Positions 41,308 through 44,651 of a DNA stretch of 44,651 nucleotides are shown here, in pieces. Under the pieces are notes generated by a model. The model saw nothing but the letters and a program-made list of their open reading frames with translations, had not been told where the DNA came from and did no database searches. Numbering within the stretch: the stretch's first letter is position 1; the number at the start of each line of letters is the position of its first letter. Both the position numbers and the translations under genes were made by a program. This DNA comes from CAZWUW01 sp964636895 (lineage in GTDB: Bacteria; Bacillota; Thermincolia; Thermincolales; CAZWUW01). The stretch spans positions 1 through 44,651 of the forward strand of contig CAZWUW010000012.1 in NCBI GenBank assembly GCA_964636895.1, given 5' to 3'.

Positions 41308-41991
41308 TTATTTGACAGGCAACTCCTGAAGCGCTTTGGCTGCCGCCGGATAATTGTCGCCGGACAATATCAGTGCTTTGTTTAATGCCGCTCCTGCGCT
41401 CTTGTTATCGCCCCGCTTTTTATATACAAGTCCAAGGTAATAATGACCCACAGCTGAACCCGGATCAAGCTTTAGGCCGGTATCCAGGGCACGTAATGCC
41501 TGGTCAAACTTGCCCAGTTGATAATAGCTTATCCCCATGTAAATATAGGCCAGTTTTTCCCGCTGCGGCTCTTTTTCTATCCCCTTTTCTATATATGGCA
41601 ATGCTTCCCGGTATTTTTGCCGGTCCGCTAAAATCAACCCGTAGTAGATGTTGGCAGCAGCATTATTCGCTTCCTGCCGGAGAATTTCCTCAAACAAGCC
41701 TTGCGCTTGCTCCGTTTCATCATTCAGGTAATAAGCGAGGGCCAGATCAATTTTGCTCTGAGGATTGTCCGTTTTTTTACTGACCTTTTCCAGCACTTCT
41801 ATTTTACGTTCAAAGACTCCCCGGGTATCGCCGCCCCAAAACATGGTCTCTCCGACAAGAAAACCCAAAACAAAAAGCACCACCGTTACCGAACCTACTA
41901 TCCAGACAGCTTTTTTCTTGCTCAATTCAGCATTTAGATTAATATTAATTTTGTATTCCAACAAATTGTTTATTTTCTGTCCTAAATTCAT
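41308..41991 (-). CDS. Membrane-anchored TPR protein, first gene of module A
   Basis: 227 residues. A head of about 27 residues (MNLGQKINNLLEYKININL) is followed by one helix (AVWIVGSVTVVLFVLGFLVG) and five TPR-type repeats, such as KIDLALAYYLNDETEQAQGL, AANIYYGLILADRQKYREAL and AVGHYYLGLVYKKRGDNKSA. The ATG at 41991 is preceded by AGGGG, rather far away. As first gene after the divergent regulatory region it opens the whole cytochrome cluster. Same layout as 26856-27533. Confidence 0.87.
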   Translation of the reverse strand: MNLGQKINNLLEYKININLNAELSKKKAVWIVGSVTVVLFVLGFLVGETMFWGGDTRGVFERKIEVLEKVSKKTDNPQSKIDLALAYYLNDETEQAQGLFEEILRQEANNAAANIYYGLILADRQKYREALPYIEKGIEKEPQREKLAYIYMGISYYQLGKFDQALRALDTGLKLDPGSAVGHYYLGLVYKKRGDNKSAGAALNKALILSGDNYPAAAKALQELPVK

Positions 41992-42028
41992 ATATCCAAT
42001 TTCCCCTAAACCCGTTTATGATAATAAT

Positions 42029-42061
42029 AGCTAAGCACCATGGTAACCCTGACGCTTAGCT
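42029..42061 (-). repeat. Inverted repeat in the leader of module A
   Basis: AGCTAAGC (42029-42036) and GCTTAGCT (42054-42061) are perfect complements 17 bases apart. The loop contains the palindrome ACCATGGT. It lies about 40 bases before the TPR start codon, so in the leader RNA it would form a hairpin shortly before the ribosome site. It has no T tract, so it is not a terminator. An operator or a piece of a structured RNA is possible. Confidence 0.55.
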
Positions 42062-42288
42062 CTCGTGATGCAAAGGCTTATCAATCCATATCAATAATTG
42101 TCATAGACAGAAGTATTTTGGTATTTATTGCAGAATCTTCTCTTTATAATTATATACGACACTTTGTCTTTTTTTCCTGCCGTCGCCTGTAATATTTATA
42201 AGGCTTTTTCATTATATTATCGAATAAAAAATGGTTTTTCTTTAATCTTGAATACGGAAAATACGAACAAGCATATCAGCTAGGTTAG

Positions 42289-42317
42289 TTGACGCAAAGA
42301 AAAAAAGATACTATTAT
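42289..42317 (+). promoter_or_regulatory. Near-consensus vegetative promoter of ccdA
   Basis: TTGACG (42289-42294) and TATTAT (42312-42317) are separated by exactly 17 bases, each matching five of six consensus bases. The predicted start of transcription is near 42324, about 77 bases before the ccdA start codon. Confidence 0.75.
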
Positions 42318-42321
42318 TTAA

Positions 42322-42352
42322 TTATTAGTACTACATAAAGTAGTACTAATAA
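42322..42352. promoter_or_regulatory. Perfect palindrome over the ccdA transcription start, probable operator
   Basis: TTATTAGTACTAC (42322-42334) and GTAGTACTAATAA (42340-42352) are perfect inverted arms around ATAAA. The position right after the -10 box is where a dimeric repressor would block transcription. There is no T tract following, so it is not a terminator. No regulator gene lies in the window. Confidence 0.65.
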
Positions 42353-42400
42353 GATTAGGTTTTAATAAAGAGGCTATCGAAATAAGAGGAGGAGTACAGC

Positions 42401-43150
42401 ATGGATAATTTGTTTAATATAGCTTTTGTTGCCGGGCTGATTTCTTTTTTCTCCCCATGCATCATTCCCATGATTTCAGTATATTTTACTTTGATCACCG
42501 GATTATCTGTGGATGAACTAAATAATATTGGTGACCATCGGCGGTTGAGGCGCCTGGTATTTGTGCGGACTATATTGTTCGTGCTGGCCTTTACCATGGT
42601 ATTTACCTTGGCTGGAGGTGCTGCCGGGGAAATTGGCCGTTTCTTTAATGATAACATGGGTATACTGAACTTTATTGGTGGTACCTTTATTATCATTTTG
42701 GGCTTTAAGGTTATTGGTGTTTTCAGACTAGAGTGGCTAGAACGAATTAATCTGCAAAAATATTTAAAGTTTACGGGGATTAAGGGTGGAAACCGATATT
42801 TAACTGCTTTTCTAGTCGGGTTTTTCTTTGCCATCGCTTGCTCCCACTGTATTGGTCCTACTTTGTATTCGGTTCTTATTGCCGCAGGAGCCACCGGTTC
42901 AAGCAGTAACGGTATGCTGGTTATGTTCCTATTTTCAGTAGGCCTGGCTATTCCTTACCTGGTGGTAGCTTTGTTTATCCAAAGAGCTTTGGGAATTCTT
43001 GGGCGGTTAACCAAGTATAAGGAGTTTTTTGCTAGGATCATGGGATTACTCTTAATTTTATTTGGTTTCTTAATGGTCATTAATAAGTTTTATTTGTTAA
43101 CTCAATTTTTTAGTAAACTTTTACCATATAAGCTCCCGCTGGGAATGTAA
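42401..43150 (+). CDS. ccdA: CcdA, membrane thiol-disulfide transporter for cytochrome c maturation
   Basis: 249 residues with six membrane helices; ATG with AGGAGGAG upstream. The two family Cys motifs are present: FFSPCIIPMIS in helix one and CSHCIGPTL in helix four. CcdA passes electrons from cytoplasmic thioredoxin across the membrane to keep apocytochrome CXXCH cysteines reduced for heme attachment, so it serves the ResB/CcsA systems of the cluster although it is transcribed in the opposite direction. No thioredoxin-like ResA/CcsX gene is adjacent. It is a single-gene unit with its own promoter, putative operator and terminator. Confidence 0.93.
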   Translation: MDNLFNIAFVAGLISFFSPCIIPMISVYFTLITGLSVDELNNIGDHRRLRRLVFVRTILFVLAFTMVFTLAGGAAGEIGRFFNDNMGILNFIGGTFIIILGFKVIGVFRLEWLERINLQKYLKFTGIKGGNRYLTAFLVGFFFAIACSHCIGPTLYSVLIAAGATGSSSNGMLVMFLFSVGLAIPYLVVALFIQRALGILGRLTKYKEFFARIMGLLLILFGFLMVINKFYLLTQFFSKLLPYKLPLGM

Positions 43151-43166
43151 AAATATTAGTTAAATG

Positions 43167-43200
43167 GAAAAACACTGGTTTTGGCACCAGTGTTTTTTTA
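43167..43200 (+). terminator. Intrinsic terminator of ccdA
   Basis: AACACTGGT (43171-43179) pairs with ACCAGTGTT (43186-43194) around a six-base loop. Flanking A and T runs lengthen the stem, and the T tract runs to 43199. The A run on the other side could give some function in the opposite direction too. Confidence 0.85.
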
Positions 43201-43260
43201 GCAGTCATTCCTATAATACGATTTTAGGCTTGGCATAGTTTCCTCCCTTTGACCAGGAGT

Positions 43261-43578
43261 TTATTTGCAGAGGCTGTTATCACATATTGGGCAGGCATGA
43301 TCCCAACCGGTCCAACATACATTGCACATAGTTACTCCACAATCACAACTCTTGCAGTTAACAGCCACTGCTTTAGTCTGGCAAGTACGGCACCAGTACC
43401 AGGCGTTCTGCTGAGCTCCGGTCCAGGTTGTGGGCACTTTAATTTCCTCCCTGATTTCAACTTTAACTTCCTCGGCGGTAACAAGGTGGAGTTGTGTTTT
43501 TTCCTCCCGCTTAACAGGTGTAAACTCTTCCCGATGAGCCGGGTCGTCAACCAGATAAGTATCTCTCAGCACACACAT
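43261..43578 (-). CDS. Small Cys-rich zinc-ribbon protein
   Basis: 105 residues; ATG with AAGGAGG eight bases upstream. The N-terminal half is charged and has no Cys after residue 2. The C-terminal 45 residues carry CRTC, CKSCDC, CNVC, CPIC and a final Cys near the C-terminus, enough for two zinc ribbons. There is no CXXCH, so it is not a cytochrome. It follows metF by 14 bases and is probably co-transcribed with metV-metF. Function unknown; a protein- or nucleic-acid-binding adaptor is possible. Confidence 0.75.
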   Translation of the reverse strand: MCVLRDTYLVDDPAHREEFTPVKREEKTQLHLVTAEEVKVEIREEIKVPTTWTGAQQNAWYWCRTCQTKAVAVNCKSCDCGVTMCNVCWTGWDHACPICDNSLCK

Positions 43579-43592
43579 AATAGATTCCTCCT

Positions 43593-44516
43593 TTAAATTC
43601 TTGGCCTGGGTAACAGGCCTGCTTTTTCTACGATAGTCGGAACAATTTCTTCCCAGCCGACAGCCATGATGTGGACGCCCCTAACCCCGGCAATGCTTTT
43701 AATCTGCCTGATTTGTTCCACGCAAAGCGCCACTGCTTCCGCCTGCTGATCGGCGGCATTTTTCAGCCGGTCTATCATTTCATTGGGCACAATCATTCCG
43801 GAAACGTTTTTCTGCATATAGCTTGCAACTTTAGCTGATTTTACAGGCATTACCCCGGCCATAATATATGCCTTTTCGTGCAAACCGCGCTCACGGACCA
43901 GTGCCATCCACCGCTCAAATCGGTCAAGGTCAAAAATAATCTGAGTCTGAATAAACTGAGCGCCGGCATTAATTTTTTTCTCCAGCCTGAGCACCCGGAC
44001 TTCAAATGGGTCGGCAAAGGGATTGGCCACGGCACCGATAAAAAACTTTGGTTCACCTGACTTGATAGCTTCGCCGCACATAAACACTTTTTCGTCCCGC
44101 ATCCTTTTGACATTGCGGATGAGTTGGATAGAGTCGATATCAAAGACGTTGGCTGAAGTAGGGTGGTTACCAAAGGACTGGTGGTCGCCGGCCAGGCAGA
44201 GCACGTTTTTGATGCCTAAGCTGTAGGCTCCAAGCAGGTCACTTTGGATGGCAATGCGATTGCGGTCCCGGCAGGTCATTTGCATGATAGGCTCCCCGCC
44301 GGCCTGCAATACATGCACACCGGCCGCAATACTGGACAGACGAACAATCGCGGTCTGGTTATCGGTAAGATTGGTGGCATCGCAGTAAGGCGCGAGTTCT
44401 TTGGCGTGGTGGCGGATGCCGCTGCCGTCGGCGCTTTTGGGCGGACCGATTTCGCCGGTGACAACAAATTCGCCTTTTTCGAACAGCTGCTGCAACTTAC
44501 TCTTGTCGCCGCTCAT
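43593..44516 (-). CDS. metF: Methylenetetrahydrofolate reductase, acetogen type
   Basis: 307 residues, a single TIM-barrel domain as in bacterial MetF. Typical segments are FVVTGEIGPPKSADG near the start, DATNLTDNQTAIVRLSS, MQMTCRDRNRIAIQSDLLGA, IKNVLCLAGDHQ and GAQFIQTQIIFDLDRFERW. It reduces 5,10-methylene- to 5-methyl-tetrahydrofolate with FAD, in the methyl branch of the Wood-Ljungdahl pathway or in methionine synthesis. ATG at 44516 with GGGAGG about nine bases upstream, and its ATGA overlap with metV points to coupled translation and to the MetVF complex of acetogens, in which MetV is the zinc/iron-sulfur partner. Confidence 0.93.
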   Translation of the reverse strand: MSGDKSKLQQLFEKGEFVVTGEIGPPKSADGSGIRHHAKELAPYCDATNLTDNQTAIVRLSSIAAGVHVLQAGGEPIMQMTCRDRNRIAIQSDLLGAYSLGIKNVLCLAGDHQSFGNHPTSANVFDIDSIQLIRNVKRMRDEKVFMCGEAIKSGEPKFFIGAVANPFADPFEVRVLRLEKKINAGAQFIQTQIIFDLDRFERWMALVRERGLHEKAYIMAGVMPVKSAKVASYMQKNVSGMIVPNEMIDRLKNAADQQAEAVALCVEQIRQIKSIAGVRGVHIMAVGWEEIVPTIVEKAGLLPRPRI

Positions 44517-44651
44517 ATCACCACGTCCTCCCTGACGATTTTACGGGGTCCGCCATCCCTGGCCCGGGACCAGTCTTTTTCATCCTCGATGGCCAGCAAT
44601 TGCTCCAGTTGCCCCAGGGCGGTCATCTTTTCGTAAATCAGCTGCCAGGCA
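44513..44651 (-). CDS. metV: MetV-like methylenetetrahydrofolate reductase partner, C-terminal end only
   Basis: The last 45 codons of a gene that continues beyond the window. It begins AWQLIYEKMTALGQLEQLL, contains KDWSRARDGG and ends in TGA overlapping the metF ATG. The W-x-L-IY-x-x-x-x-x-LG-x-L and DWS pattern is what I recall at the end of MetV (methylenetetrahydrofolate reductase C-terminal domain protein), and the position directly before metF supports it. No catalytic or Cys motif is inside the visible part. Confidence 0.65.
   Translation of the reverse strand, partial: AWQLIYEKMTALGQLEQLLAIEDEKDWSRARDGGPRKIVREDVVI

Larger units (their letters stand above)
41992..42400. other. 409-base divergent regulatory region between the cytochrome cluster and ccdA
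   Basis: No gene is seen here. The region is AT-rich and holds, from left to right, an inverted repeat close to the TPR start, a TATAAT-containing stretch (about 42140-42160 on the minus strand) without a matching -35 element, and a near-consensus promoter with a palindrome before ccdA. It must contain the promoter of module A, but I cannot place it with confidence. Confidence 0.6.

Noticed and set aside
42029..42090. Cyclic-di-GMP/cGAMP (GEMM) riboswitch before the cytochrome cluster
   Set aside because: Only fragments resemble the consensus (GGTTACC on one strand, GCAAAGG on the other), in an order that does not fit the known fold.
42291..42299. GACGCAAAG resembling the riboswitch core
   Set aside because: It overlaps the -35 box and spacer of the ccdA promoter, so it is not transcribed from that promoter.

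Overview
The window looks like a chromosomal segment of a Gram-positive, probably anaerobic clostridium that exports multiheme c-type cytochromes. The pointers are three S-layer-homology (SLH) domains on one secreted protein, System II cytochrome c maturation (ResB/CcsA twice, CcdA once), strong Shine-Dalgarno (SD) sites with frequent GTG/TTG starts, and a metV-metF pair of the acetogen (Wood-Ljungdahl) type at the right edge. A Thermincola-like or other metal-reducing/acetogenic Peptococcaceae member would fit, but the sequence alone does not prove it. No rRNA, tRNA, CRISPR array, insertion sequence or prophage gene was seen.

Left edge (1-4100): the 3' end of an amidohydrolase gene, convergent with a large FIST-GAF-GGDEF-HD-GYP cyclic-di-GMP enzyme, then a small unknown gene that shares a perfect bidirectional terminator with the big cluster to its right.

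Main cluster (4094-41991, all on the minus strand, read right to left): two related modules. Module A (about 27.7-42.0 kb) runs TPR membrane protein, NHL propeller, hexaheme cytochrome, NHL propeller, 15-heme giant cytochrome, lipoprotein, ResB, CcsA, LuxE-like enzyme, terminator. Module B (about 4.1-27.5 kb) runs TPR, NHL, hexaheme cytochrome with a long adhesin-like N-terminus, NHL, a second hexaheme-type cytochrome, NHL, 15-heme giant cytochrome, ResB, CcsA, lipoprotein, SLH protein, small membrane protein, decaheme NapC/NirT-like cytochrome, Met/Pro-rich repeat protein. Every multiheme cytochrome except the decaheme one is directly preceded by its own membrane-anchored NHL propeller (five couplets). 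I count 57 CXXCH motifs, 58 if one lying behind an in-frame stop is included.

How the parts may work together (inference): the decaheme protein, perhaps with the small membrane protein, takes electrons from menaquinol. The 15-heme proteins and the hexaheme proteins, which resemble the heme-motif layout of Geobacter OmcS, carry them through the wall and outward. The SLH protein ties material to the wall, and the NHL/TPR proteins help export or assembly. ResB/CcsA with the lipoproteins would be dedicated heme-attachment machinery. One couplet in module B carries two in-frame stops: a TGA just before the sixth heme motif and a TAG inside the next protein's membrane anchor. This is the most striking local anomaly.

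Right edge (42.0-44.65 kb): a 409-base divergent regulatory region with a near-consensus promoter and a perfect palindrome ahead of ccdA, then convergent genes for a small zinc-ribbon protein, MetF and the end of MetV.
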